From: Palsa-147 sp963771905
Lineage (GTDB): Bacteria; Acidobacteriota; Terriglobia; Acidiferrales; UBA7541
Length of the DNA stretch: 64,000 bases
Direction: 5' to 3'
Assembly (NCBI GenBank): GCA_963771905.1
Contig: CAVYVI010000009.1
Coordinates: 310,001-374,000, forward strand
Shown: piece by piece, positions 8,908 through 17,045 of the stretch
Layout: every line of letters starts with the position of its first letter
Numbering within the stretch: the first letter of the stretch is position 1
Program-made: the position numbers and the translations under genes
The notes under the pieces: model-generated
The model's input: the letters and a program-made list of their open reading frames with translations, nothing else
What the model was told of the DNA's origin: nothing
Databases searched by the model: none

Positions 8908-9734
8908 ACGAATGGGAGTGGCGGCTCCTGGAAGACAAGGCTCCAGCGGGAAATCTAAGCATCGCGGGCGTTCAGGTAAAGCCGGGAGACCGCGTGCGCC
9001 TGCATCCCGGCAAGCGTGGCGACGTGATGGACATCGCCCTCGCCGGAAAGACGGCGATGATCGAGTCCATCGAGCAGGACTACGAGGGGAAATTTCATGT
9101 GTGCGTTGTCGCCGACGATGATCCGGGCAGGGACATAGGCATCATGCGGCAACCCGGGCATCGCTTCTTCTTCGGTCCGGAAGAAGTGGAGCCGCTCCCG
9201 ATGGAGGAAGCCGCGCAAGACACAAAAGCGCAAACGCCGAGCATCCTGATCGCCGGTATCGGAAATATCTTTCTCGGCGATGACGCTTTTGGCGTCGAAG
9301 TCGTGCAGCGGTTGGGGAGCCGCAAATTGCCCGAGCGCGTGAAAGCCATCGACTTCGGTATCCGGGGCTTCGATTTGGCGTACGCGCTGCTCGATGGTTC
9401 CGATGTGACGATTCTGGTGGACGCGTGCCCCCGCGGCGGGAAGCCGGGCAGCCTCTACGTGATCGAGCCGGATTTGAACGCGCTCGATACTCCCGAAGCG
9501 CAGCAAGCTTCGGTCGATGCGCATAGCATGAATCCGATGAACGTGATTCGCATGGCGAAATCGATGGGTGGAGAGCTGAAGCGGATCCTGCTGGTTGGAT
9601 GTGAACCGGCAACACTGGGGCCGGAAGAGGGCCAGATGGGCCTCAGCGAGCCTGTTGCGGCGATGGTGGAAGAAGCATCGAAGCTCGTCGAATCTCTGGT
9701 CGAGAGAATTCGAAACGGGGAATGGCCTCAGTAA
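8904..9734 (+). CDS. hucD: Hydrogenase maturation protease HucD with N-terminal extension
   Basis: Endopeptidase that trims the C-terminal tail of the large subunit once nickel is in place, 276 aa. The HybD/HycI-type domain starts near residue 113: IAGIGNIFLGDDAFGVEV (acidic Ni ligand at D126/D127), an LVDAC strand (D173) and His207 in DAHSMNP, matching the three-ligand pattern. The preceding ~105 residues form an extra domain (RLLEDKAPAGNLSIAGVQV; KPGDRVRLHPGKRGD) with a beta-barrel look that ordinary 150-170-aa proteases lack. The start overlaps the previous stop (ATGA). Confidence 0.9.
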   Translation: MNEWEWRLLEDKAPAGNLSIAGVQVKPGDRVRLHPGKRGDVMDIALAGKTAMIESIEQDYEGKFHVCVVADDDPGRDIGIMRQPGHRFFFGPEEVEPLPMEEAAQDTKAQTPSILIAGIGNIFLGDDAFGVEVVQRLGSRKLPERVKAIDFGIRGFDLAYALLDGSDVTILVDACPRGGKPGSLYVIEPDLNALDTPEAQQASVDAHSMNPMNVIRMAKSMGGELKRILLVGCEPATLGPEEGQMGLSEPVAAMVEEASKLVESLVERIRNGEWPQ

Positions 9735-9768
9735 ATTTTTGAAAGACAGTCCGAGAGGAGAGGATCCA

Positions 9769-9984
9769 ATGCCGATGGAGATAATTCAACGTGACGAGCA
9801 GGACAATTCCACGAGTAAGGACACCCTATTCATGCTCGGCGGCGTGGCTCTCGTAGTGGTTGGCGCCGGGCTGATACTGACCAGTCCGGTTGCCAAGCGA
9901 TACCTGGCGCAACTCGGGATCGGAGACATGGCGGCCGACATCGTTCCCGACATTGAGCGGTATTTCAAACTGCGAGCCATGTAA
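9769..9984 (+). CDS. Small single-pass membrane protein (DUF6893-like) of the Huc operon
   Basis: 71-aa protein with one clear transmembrane helix at about 19-39 (LFMLGGVALVVVGAGLILTS), a charged N-terminus (EIIQRDEQDN) and an amphipathic C-terminus ending DIERYFKLRAM. ATG 9769 is preceded by GAGAGGAGAGG; open frame further upstream overlaps hucD and is not used. It lies 34 nt after hucD. It is the only membrane-spanning protein between hhyS and the nickel transporter, so it is the best candidate for attaching the otherwise soluble hydrogenase machinery to the membrane (inference). Confidence 0.75.
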   Translation: MPMEIIQRDEQDNSTSKDTLFMLGGVALVVVGAGLILTSPVAKRYLAQLGIGDMAADIVPDIERYFKLRAM

Positions 9985-10005
9985 GACGAACATTCGCGAA
10001 AAGAT

Positions 10006-10149
10006 TTGACTGTCCCCGGCGAATCACGATTCGTGCCGGCGGCGTTTCGGGAAGCGTCGATTCGCGAAAGGATCAAGCCCGTTTCGCTCGAGCTGACGGA
10101 CGAAGTGACGGTATACGACCGTGGTGAAGAAACGCGGGTAGGCGCATGA
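10006..10149 (+). CDS. Possible small ORF (47 aa) coupled to the YceI gene
   Basis: From TTG 10006 (or GTG 10033) an open frame ends in TGA 10147-10149, overlapping the ATG of the YceI gene (ATGA) exactly as other pairs in this operon do. It is in the same frame as the 71-aa membrane protein and continues directly after that gene's TAA at 9982-9984 without another stop. The peptide is charged and hydrophilic (SLELTDEVTVYDRGEETRVG). No ATG and no good ribosome site. It may be a small protein, the remnant of a longer C-terminus, or chance. Confidence 0.3.
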   Translation: MTVPGESRFVPAAFREASIRERIKPVSLELTDEVTVYDRGEETRVGA

Positions 10150-10742
10150 CCGAAGCAACGGGAGCCAAGATGTCCGCTATGGAAACTCTGCCGCATTACC
10201 GGATCGATGCGGGAATGAGCCGCTTCACGGTGCGCGCATTTGCCACCGGATTGTTCTCATCGCTGGGTCACAATCCAACTTTCGCTATTCGAGGATATAC
10301 AGGCGAGGCAGCGTTTGTTCCCGGAAGTCTCGAGCAAGCGTCCGTTCGGATCTCTGTTCAAGCCGACTCTCTAGGAGTGACGGACGATATCAGCCAAAAG
10401 GATCGCACCGAGATCGAGAGTGGAATGAAGCAGGACGTGCTCGAAACCTCGATCTATCCGGAGATTGTTTTCGAAAGCTCGCATCTCACCGCAAATAAAA
10501 TGGGCGAAGGCGCGCACGCGGTGAATGCTTCCGGCATTTTGGCGTTGCACGGAGTCACGCGCAGCGAGACGATATACGCGCAAGTCGTGGTGACGGGCGA
10601 CACGCTTCGGGCCTACGGAGAATTTTCGCTACGACAGACCGATTACGGGATCAAGCTCGTGTCCGTGGCCGGAGGAACTCTGAAAGTGAAGGATGAAGTG
10701 AAGATTAGTTTTGACGTCACGGCTCGAAAACAAGAAGGATGA
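10146..10742 (+). CDS. YceI-family lipocalin-like protein, cytosolic
   Basis: 198-aa YceI-fold protein, a beta-barrel family that binds polyprenoid or amphipathic ligands. Visible family blocks: YRIDAGMSRFTVRAFATGLF near the N-terminus, SLGHNPTFAI, and GILALHGVTRSETIYAQVVV in the second half. Most YceI proteins are periplasmic, but no signal peptide is present, so this one should stay in the cytoplasm with the hydrogenase. It lies between the small membrane protein and hypC. A role in handling menaquinone or a lipid for the hydrogenase is an attractive inference, not shown. Confidence 0.85.
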   Translation: MTEATGAKMSAMETLPHYRIDAGMSRFTVRAFATGLFSSLGHNPTFAIRGYTGEAAFVPGSLEQASVRISVQADSLGVTDDISQKDRTEIESGMKQDVLETSIYPEIVFESSHLTANKMGEGAHAVNASGILALHGVTRSETIYAQVVVTGDTLRAYGEFSLRQTDYGIKLVSVAGGTLKVKDEVKISFDVTARKQEG

Positions 10743-10792
10743 AGCCGATGGGCGCCGACGACAAAATCGAGATTCCGCCGGGAGGATGCCAT

Positions 10793-11086
10793 ATGTGTCT
10801 AGCGATACCAGGAAAAATCATCGAGGTTGCTTCCGACAATCCGAACTCCGCGCTCGTCGACGTCGTCGGCATGCGGCGCCGGGTTGACCTCGGGCTCCTC
10901 GAAGATGACGCGCCGGTGGCCGGGGACTGGGTTCTGATCCACGTGGGATTCGCGATGAGCAAAATCAGCGAAGTGGATGCGCTCGATCAAATGCGGACGC
11001 TCGAAATGCTGGGTGAGAGCGAAGCGGCCGCTCAGGAAGTGCGAGGATACGGGTTGGAAGAGAGCGAAGATAAGCAGGCGTCGTAG
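10793..11086 (+). CDS. hypC: Hydrogenase maturation chaperone HypC
   Basis: 97-aa HypC/HupF chaperone that carries the Fe(CN)2CO group with HypD and delivers it to the large-subunit precursor. The mature N-terminus MCLAIPGKIIEV with essential Cys2 fixes the start at 10793, preceded by GGGAGG; an upstream ATG at 10748 would bury Cys2. A VDVVGMRRRVDLGLL strand and a VLIHVGFAMSKI strand complete the OB-like barrel. The C-terminal acidic tail (about 80-97) is ordinary for the family. Confidence 0.96.
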   Translation: MCLAIPGKIIEVASDNPNSALVDVVGMRRRVDLGLLEDDAPVAGDWVLIHVGFAMSKISEVDALDQMRTLEMLGESEAAAQEVRGYGLEESEDKQAS

Positions 11087-11106
11087 CTTTTTTTCGAGGA
11101 TCGAAT

Positions 11107-12237
11107 ATGAAATATGTGGACGAATTTCGCGATCCAGAACTGATCAACAAGGCCGCCGAAGAGATTCGCCGCCTGGCCGATCCCAATCGGCATTACAGGC
11201 TGATGGAAGTTTGCGGCGGACACACCCACGCCATCTATCGTTTCGGATTGAAAGATGTTCTCCCAGCGAATATCGAATTGATTCATGGACCCGGTTGCCC
11301 GGTTTGCGTTCTTCCCATGGGACGCATTGACGACGCGTTATCGGTTGCGGCGCAGCCGGATGTGATTTTCGCCGCGTTTGGCGACATGATGAGGGTTCCC
11401 GGAACCAACGGCAGCCCGCTCGAGCACAAGGCGCGAGGCATGGACGTGCGCATCGTCTATTCACCGTCCGATGCCATCAAGCTCGCCAAAATGAATCCTC
11501 AGAAGCACGTGATGTTCTTTGCGATCGGCTTCGAGACCACCGCTCCTTCCACCGCGTTGACCTTGCAGCGAGCGAAAGCCGAAGACATTCATAATTTTTC
11601 AGTTTTCTGCAATCACGTCACGATTATCCCGGCGATCCGTGCGATTCTGGATTCTCCCGACATGCGCCTCGATGGTTTCATAGGGCCGGGTCACGTCTCC
11701 ACGGTGATCGGCTGCAGGCCTTACGAGTGGATCGCCCAGAACGAGCGCAAACCAATCGTCGTGTGCGGTTTTGAACCGCTCGATCTTCTCCAATCGATCG
11801 TGATGCTTCTAACGCAACTGCGGAATGGTGAAGCGAAAGTCGAAAACCAGTACAAGCGAGTCGTTCCGTGGGAAGGAAATCGCGCGGCGCTGAGAGCCAT
11901 GGCCGAAACTTTCCAGCTTCGCCCGTATTTCGAATGGCGCGGCTTGGGCTTCATCTCGCAGTCGGCTCTTCGCATCCGCGAGCAGTACGCCGAGTGGGAC
12001 TCCGAACAGCGATTCCAAGTGCCGGGAATTCGCGTCACCGATCCGAAGGCCGCGCAGTGTGGAGAGGTGCTGAAAGGCGTATTGAAACCCGCGCAATGTA
12101 AATTATTTGGCAAGGAATGCACACCGGAAAATCCGGTGGGAGCGCTGATGGTGTCGTCGGAAGGATCATGCGCCGCTTACTACAGCTACGAACATCGGAA
12201 GGCCGCCCTGTTGACGAGTCTCAGCTCGCCGGCGTGA
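11107..12237 (+). CDS. hypD: Hydrogenase maturation factor HypD
   Basis: Fe-S protein on which the Fe(CN)2CO ligand set is assembled, 376 aa as is usual. Conserved blocks are all present: MEVCGGHTHAIYRFG, HGPGCPVCVLP (Fe-binding cysteine pair), FFAIGFETTAPSTA, GFIGPGHVSTVIG and a C-terminal cysteine cluster (AAQCGEVLKG, PAQCKLFGKEC, EGSCAAYY) for the [4Fe-4S] centre. It starts 20 nt after hypC and its stop overlaps the hypE start. Confidence 0.97.
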   Translation: MKYVDEFRDPELINKAAEEIRRLADPNRHYRLMEVCGGHTHAIYRFGLKDVLPANIELIHGPGCPVCVLPMGRIDDALSVAAQPDVIFAAFGDMMRVPGTNGSPLEHKARGMDVRIVYSPSDAIKLAKMNPQKHVMFFAIGFETTAPSTALTLQRAKAEDIHNFSVFCNHVTIIPAIRAILDSPDMRLDGFIGPGHVSTVIGCRPYEWIAQNERKPIVVCGFEPLDLLQSIVMLLTQLRNGEAKVENQYKRVVPWEGNRAALRAMAETFQLRPYFEWRGLGFISQSALRIREQYAEWDSEQRFQVPGIRVTDPKAAQCGEVLKGVLKPAQCKLFGKECTPENPVGALMVSSEGSCAAYYSYEHRKAALLTSLSSPA

Positions 12238-13292
12238 GCGGCGAGGCTACGCTCGGGAGTGCTGCTCCCAAGATCTGTTTTCGCGAGCCTCAAATCGAAA
12301 TGGCGCATGGCGCTGGCGGAAAGGCCAGCCGGCGTCTCGTCGAAGGACTTTTTGCTCCCCTCCTCTTCGGCGCATCGCCCGAACCACTCGGCGATGCCGC
12401 TCATTTGCGAATCAACGGTGCGCGGATGGCCGTGACGACGGATAGTTTCGTCGTAAAGCCGTTGGTTTTTCCCGGCGGCTCCATTGGAGAACTTGCGGTC
12501 AATGGAACCGTCAACGATTTGGCGGTTTCTGGCGCGAGACCCGAAGCGATGGTCGTCACTTTCATCCTCGAGGCCGGGTTGCGCACCGATGTCCTGCAAG
12601 CTGAAATTCAGGCCATGGCCAATGCCGCGCAGGAAGCCGGAGTGAAAATCTCCGGCGGAGACACGAAAGTTGTCGAGCACGGCAAGGCCGATAGCATGTA
12701 CATCACGACCACGGGCCTCGGTGCCGCGCTGCCGGGAGTCGAGATCAATCCTCAGTCCGTGCGTCCCGGCGATCGAGTTTTGCTCTCCGGTCCGATCGGC
12801 GATCACGGAATCACGATTTTGCTCGCTCGCGGCGAACTCGACATGGAAGGCGATCTCCGGTCCGACACGCGCCCCGTCTTTCCTCTGGTTCATGCTGTCG
12901 TGCAGGCCGCCGGTTCCGGCGTTCGCTGGATGCGCGATCCCACGCGCGGTGGCGTAGCCACTTCTCTCAACGAGCTCGCTCGTGATTGTGGACTCGGCGT
13001 CATTTTGTTTGAAGACAGCATTCCGGTCCACGACGCCGTCCGCGGAGCTTGCGAACTCTTGGGTCTGGATCCGCTCCACATCGCGAATGAAGGACAGTTT
13101 CTCGCCGTGGTAGCGCCGGAGCTTGCTGAAGTGGCGCTGAAGGCGTTGCAGCAAGTACCAGGCGGCGAAGAAGCGCGTATGATCGGTGAAATCCGCGAAC
13201 AACCGGCTGGCTCGGTCCTGGTGACGACTCTCTATGGCGGCAGCCGGATCGTGGATATGCTTGTCGGCGATCCTCTGCCCCGAATATGCTGA
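12234..13292 (+). CDS. hypE: Hydrogenase maturation factor HypE (thiocyanate-forming)
   Basis: ATP-dependent dehydratase that turns the carbamoyl group on its C-terminal cysteine into thiocyanate for the CN ligands. The AIR-synthase-like fold shows AHGAGGKASRRLV, VNGTVNDLAVSGARP, ISGGDTKVV and RDPTRGGVATSLNELA. The protein ends with the hallmark PRIC, placing the acceptor Cys at the last residue. GTG 12234 overlaps the hypD stop (GTGA) and gives 352 aa, normal for HypE; starts further upstream would lie inside hypD. Confidence 0.97.
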   Translation: MSGEATLGSAAPKICFREPQIEMAHGAGGKASRRLVEGLFAPLLFGASPEPLGDAAHLRINGARMAVTTDSFVVKPLVFPGGSIGELAVNGTVNDLAVSGARPEAMVVTFILEAGLRTDVLQAEIQAMANAAQEAGVKISGGDTKVVEHGKADSMYITTTGLGAALPGVEINPQSVRPGDRVLLSGPIGDHGITILLARGELDMEGDLRSDTRPVFPLVHAVVQAAGSGVRWMRDPTRGGVATSLNELARDCGLGVILFEDSIPVHDAVRGACELLGLDPLHIANEGQFLAVVAPELAEVALKALQQVPGGEEARMIGEIREQPAGSVLVTTLYGGSRIVDMLVGDPLPRIC

Positions 13293-13326
13293 ATGGAACG
13301 CCCGAGGCCGGACGCAAAAAAGGAAA

Positions 13327-14511
13327 ATGTCCACCAAGTGCCAGCTTGCCGCGCAAATTGAACAGCGCCTTCTGGCGCGAAACCAGATTTTGGATTCTTT
13401 CTTCACCAAAGAGGCCCATCGACTCGCGGAAGCATGCCGCGAAATGTCCGACCGTTTTCTGCGCGGCGGCCGCTTACTCGCTTTCGGACAAGGGCCATAC
13501 GCGACTGACGCCCAGCACGTCTCCGTCGAATTCGTCCATCCCGTCATTGTAGGCAAGCGCGCGCTTCCCGCACTCGATCTCTCCATGCTCTTCCGGCCGT
13601 GGCTCGACGCGATTCTCCGTCCCGACGACATGGTCATGGGTTTCGGGCCGCCAGAAGGTGACCCGGAGATTTGGGCCGCCTTGGATATGGCGCACGCTCG
13701 CGAAGCGATGACGTTCGCTTTTCCCGGTCTCGAGGGTTCTTACGCGATTCCGCCCGCTAATGCCGATCCCTTCATCCAGCAGGAATTGGTCGAGGTCCTC
13801 TATCACACACTCTGGGAGACGGTGCACGTCTTCTTCGAGCATCGCGAACTCGGCCACGACGTCGGTGAGGCCGAATTTCTCTACCCGTTCCTCGGCCGCG
13901 AGAAGCAGCTCACCGGCGATGTCACCGCGGAGGTCGCGAACTCGATCCTTATGAAAGTTGCCGATGACGCAAGACTGCGAGCGCAAGTGGCTCGTGAGGA
14001 AGCGGAGCAAATCAGCAACGCCGCTTCCGCCATTTCGGAGCGCATTCGTCGCGGCGGCAAGCTGATTATCTTTGGTAATGGTGGCTCGGCCACCGACGCC
14101 AACGATTGGGCCATCGATTGCATTGCGCCGCCCATGGGTTGGAAGCCAATTCCCGCGGTTTCGCTCGCGCTCGAACCCGCCAATATCACCGCGATCGCCA
14201 ATGACGTCGGCACGGAGGTCATTTTTCTTCGGCAGATGATCGCGCAAGCTCAGCCGGATGATGTCGCCATCGCCATTTCCACCAGCGGCGGATCGAGGAA
14301 CATCATCATGGCGCTCGAAGAGGCCCGGAAACGCAAGCTGCTGACGGTGGCACTGCTCGGCTACGATGGCGGAGAAGCTAAGCGGCGAGGACTGGCTGAT
14401 TTCCCACTGATCGTTCGTTCCGATTACATTCCACGCATTCAGGAAATTCAAGCCTCGGTCTACCACGTCATCCGCGAGGCGTTGGAGGTTTTGGGCCGTG
14501 GCGATTCTTGA
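13327..14511 (+). CDS. Double SIS-domain (GmhA-like) protein in the hyp operon
   Basis: 394-aa protein with two sugar-isomerase (SIS) domains. Domain 1 (about 15-200) keeps only traces of the phosphosugar loop (LAFGQGPYATDAQHVSVEF). Domain 2 (about 210-390) is GmhA/DiaA-like with FGNGGSATDANDW, AIAISTSGGSRNII and a final RIQEIQASVYHVI. In E. coli GmhA the last motif contains IQEIH; here that catalytic His is Gln, and the AEELTGR block with the catalytic Glu reads AIDCIAP, so isomerase activity is doubtful. ATG 13327 has a weak AAAAAGGAAA ribosome site. It lies 34 nt after hypE and overlaps the next gene. Role in hydrogenase maturation is inferred from position only. Confidence 0.8.
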   Translation: MSTKCQLAAQIEQRLLARNQILDSFFTKEAHRLAEACREMSDRFLRGGRLLAFGQGPYATDAQHVSVEFVHPVIVGKRALPALDLSMLFRPWLDAILRPDDMVMGFGPPEGDPEIWAALDMAHAREAMTFAFPGLEGSYAIPPANADPFIQQELVEVLYHTLWETVHVFFEHRELGHDVGEAEFLYPFLGREKQLTGDVTAEVANSILMKVADDARLRAQVAREEAEQISNAASAISERIRRGGKLIIFGNGGSATDANDWAIDCIAPPMGWKPIPAVSLALEPANITAIANDVGTEVIFLRQMIAQAQPDDVAIAISTSGGSRNIIMALEEARKRKLLTVALLGYDGGEAKRRGLADFPLIVRSDYIPRIQEIQASVYHVIREALEVLGRGDS

Positions 14512-14734
14512 ACTCTTCGGCACAAAAAGTTGCCCGTACACGCAGGAAATGCGTGAGTGGCTCGAATGGCGCGGTGCCGAATTCGTCGAATACGACGTCG
14601 AGAACGATCTCGCCGCTCGCCAGCGACTGCGCTCTCTCGCAAACGGCCAGCGCACCGTTCCCATCCTCGTCGAAGGCGACAAGGTAATTCAGATCGGCTG
14701 GCAAGGGCGCGGTTGCGTCGTGAGCGTGGAGTAA
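14498..14734 (+). CDS. Glutaredoxin-like thiol protein
   Basis: 78-aa thioredoxin-fold protein with the glutaredoxin active site TKSCPYTQ near residue 12 and the cis-Pro segment RTVPILVEGDKVIQIGW. It begins at GTG 14498, 14 nt inside the SIS gene, and ends 6 nt before hypF. Likely function: dithiol/disulfide reduction or Fe-S transfer during hydrogenase maturation. Glutaredoxins are not standard members of hyp operons, so its presence here suggests a redox step in assembly under air. Confidence 0.85.
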   Translation: MAILELFGTKSCPYTQEMREWLEWRGAEFVEYDVENDLAARQRLRSLANGQRTVPILVEGDKVIQIGWQGRGCVVSVE

Positions 14735-14740
14735 TCGCAT

Positions 14741-17038
14741 ATGTCGAGCGCGTGTTCGATCAAAATCCGCGGCGTAGTCCAGGGAGTGGGATTTCGCCCG
14801 TTCGTGTTTCGATTGGCGCGCGCGAACACGCTGTCAGGCTGGGTCCTTAATGGCGAGGAAGGCGTTGAGATTTTTCTCGAAGGCGCCGATCAAAGCCTGA
14901 ATGCATTTGTCCACGCGCTCAAGACCGAACCGCCTCCCGCCGCGCAAATCACCGATATTCAAGTCCAGGTCTCCGAGCCCGTTGGCTGCAACGAATTTAC
15001 GATTCGAGAAAGCCAGAGGAACGAGCGGCCGTCGGTTCGCATTTCACCGGACTTGCCCGTCTGCAAAGATTGCCTCCGCGAGCTGTTTGATCCGAGTGAC
15101 AACCGGTATTTGTATCCCTACATCAATTGCACGAATTGCGGCCCGCGGTACACCGTGATTCTAGGCTTGCCCTACGACCGTTCGAACACGACGATGCAAG
15201 CCTGGCCGCTCGATGAATACTGCGCGGGCGAATACAGCGATCCGAGCAATCGACGCTTTCACGCACAGCCCGTTTGCTGCTCCAAGTGTGGGCCGGAATT
15301 CAGTCTGCGAAGCAGCGAAAACACGGTTTTTGGCAACGAACAGAGCATCCGCAGCGCTGCGGAGATGTTGCGGGCGGGTAAAATCCTCGCCGTCAAGGGA
15401 CTGGGCGGATACCACCTCGCGTGCGATGCCAGAAACGCAGACGCCGTTCAGGCACTAAGAAACCGGAAGTATCGCAAAGAGAAGCCATTTGCTTTGATGG
15501 CAAAAAGCATAGAGGCCGCGCGAGACCTCGTCTGGTTTTCTGCGGAAGCAGAAGCGCTTGTAACGTCGGCGGCCAGGCCCATCGTGATCGCAGCCGCAAA
15601 GATGAGCCTGGCCGGCGTGGCTCCCAGCAATCATGAACTCGGATTGATGTTGCCCTACACTCCGCTTCATCATCTTCTCTTCGCGGCCGGCGCTCCGGAA
15701 ATTCTCGTCATGACGAGCGCGAATCGCTCGAGCGAGCCGATTGCTTTCGACGATGCCGATGCGTTGGAGCGGCTATCCGGCATCGCGGATGCTTTCCTCA
15801 TCGGCGAGCGCCCGATCGCACGGCGCGTGGATGATTCGATCGCGCGCGCCGGAGTTTTTGGCCCAGCAATCCTTCGCAGAGCTCGCGGGTACGCACCGAG
15901 CGCGGTTGCTGTTTTCCCTTCCAGGCAGCCGATCCTGGCCGTGGGCGCGGATTTGAAGAACACGATTACTCTGGTCGTCGATGGCCAGGCATTCGTGAGC
16001 CAGCACATCGGAGACCTGGAGCACTTCCAGTCGCTTCAAGCCCATCAGCAAACGATCGAAGACTTGGTTTCGATGTACGAAGTTCGCTGGGAGGAATTGC
16101 TCGTGGTTCACGATTGCCATCCGCAATATGCATCCACGGCGCATGCGGCCGCACTTTCATCTCCCGAGAGACGAAGCGTCCAACACCACCGCGCGCATCT
16201 CGCCTCCGTCCTCGCGGAACGCGGCGAATGGCAGAAGTGCGTCGTCGGCGTGAGTTTCGACGGCACGGGCTATGGAGACGACGGCACAATCTGGGGCGGC
16301 GAAATTTTTGTCGGCAGCGTCTGCGAAGGATTTGAGCGCGTCGCTCATCTTCGCCGCGCGTTGCTCGCGGGCGGCGATGCGGCGGCGCGTCATCCAGTTC
16401 AAGCGGCGGCCGGTTTTCTGGCGCAACTCGACGACTTACCGGACGTAACTTCTCCTCCTTTCGATTTTCCCGAGCGTTACCTGAACGCGGTCGAGTTGAT
16501 CTGCAAGGGAGTGAGAACCTTCACGACGAGTTCGACGGGCCGCCTCTTTGACGTCGCGGCCGCGTTGCTTGGCTTCAAAAGGGAAACGAGTTTCGAAGGG
16601 CAGGCCGCGATGTGGCTCGAGCAATTGGCTCGCAGCGCTTCGCCTGTCGAGCCATACTCATTTCCGTTCACAGCCGGCGACCTCGACTTCCGTCCGTTGC
16701 TGGCGAGTTTGGCGCGGGATCGTTTCCTGGAGCGCGATGCAAGCGAATGCGCGCGTGCATTTCAACGAGGAATCGCGCAGGGACTTTTCAACGCAGTAAC
16801 TGCGCTCTGCCGTGCCAGCAAGACGGATACGATTGTGCTTTCGGGAGGAGTTTTTCAAAATGAACTTCTCCTCGAGGATTTGAAGTCGTTGCTCGATTCG
16901 ACGCCTTTTCAGGTTTGGACGAACCATGCTGTTCCGGCAAACGACGGAGGCATCAGCCTGGGACAAGCGGCGCTGGCGTCGTTCGGCCAATTCGATTCCA
17001 CTGCACCAGCAAATTCGAAGGAGACGGTTTCTCTCTAA
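14741..17038 (+). CDS. hypF: Carbamoyltransferase HypF
   Basis: Makes the carbamoyl-adenylate and transfers the carbamoyl group to HypE, 765 aa (family about 750-780). Domains in order: acylphosphatase (KIRGVVQGVGFRPFVFRLA), tandem zinc fingers (CKDCLREL, INCTNCGPRY, CCSKCGPEF), YrdC-like (LAVKGLGGYHLACDA; LPYTPLHHLL) and Kae1-like (VHDCHPQYAST, HHRAHLASVL, GVSFDGTGYGDDGTIWGG, VLSGGVFQN). Full length and intact. The start is ATG 14741, 6 nt after the glutaredoxin gene, with hypA 7 nt downstream. Confidence 0.97.
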   Translation: MSSACSIKIRGVVQGVGFRPFVFRLARANTLSGWVLNGEEGVEIFLEGADQSLNAFVHALKTEPPPAAQITDIQVQVSEPVGCNEFTIRESQRNERPSVRISPDLPVCKDCLRELFDPSDNRYLYPYINCTNCGPRYTVILGLPYDRSNTTMQAWPLDEYCAGEYSDPSNRRFHAQPVCCSKCGPEFSLRSSENTVFGNEQSIRSAAEMLRAGKILAVKGLGGYHLACDARNADAVQALRNRKYRKEKPFALMAKSIEAARDLVWFSAEAEALVTSAARPIVIAAAKMSLAGVAPSNHELGLMLPYTPLHHLLFAAGAPEILVMTSANRSSEPIAFDDADALERLSGIADAFLIGERPIARRVDDSIARAGVFGPAILRRARGYAPSAVAVFPSRQPILAVGADLKNTITLVVDGQAFVSQHIGDLEHFQSLQAHQQTIEDLVSMYEVRWEELLVVHDCHPQYASTAHAAALSSPERRSVQHHRAHLASVLAERGEWQKCVVGVSFDGTGYGDDGTIWGGEIFVGSVCEGFERVAHLRRALLAGGDAAARHPVQAAAGFLAQLDDLPDVTSPPFDFPERYLNAVELICKGVRTFTTSSTGRLFDVAAALLGFKRETSFEGQAAMWLEQLARSASPVEPYSFPFTAGDLDFRPLLASLARDRFLERDASECARAFQRGIAQGLFNAVTALCRASKTDTIVLSGGVFQNELLLEDLKSLLDSTPFQVWTNHAVPANDGGISLGQAALASFGQFDSTAPANSKETVSL

Positions 17039-17045
17039 AGCAGCC

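Noticed and set aside
12186..13637. A 483-codon antisense frame across hypE and the SIS gene
   Set aside because: GC-rich shadow of two well-supported genes; composition is low in plausible motifs.
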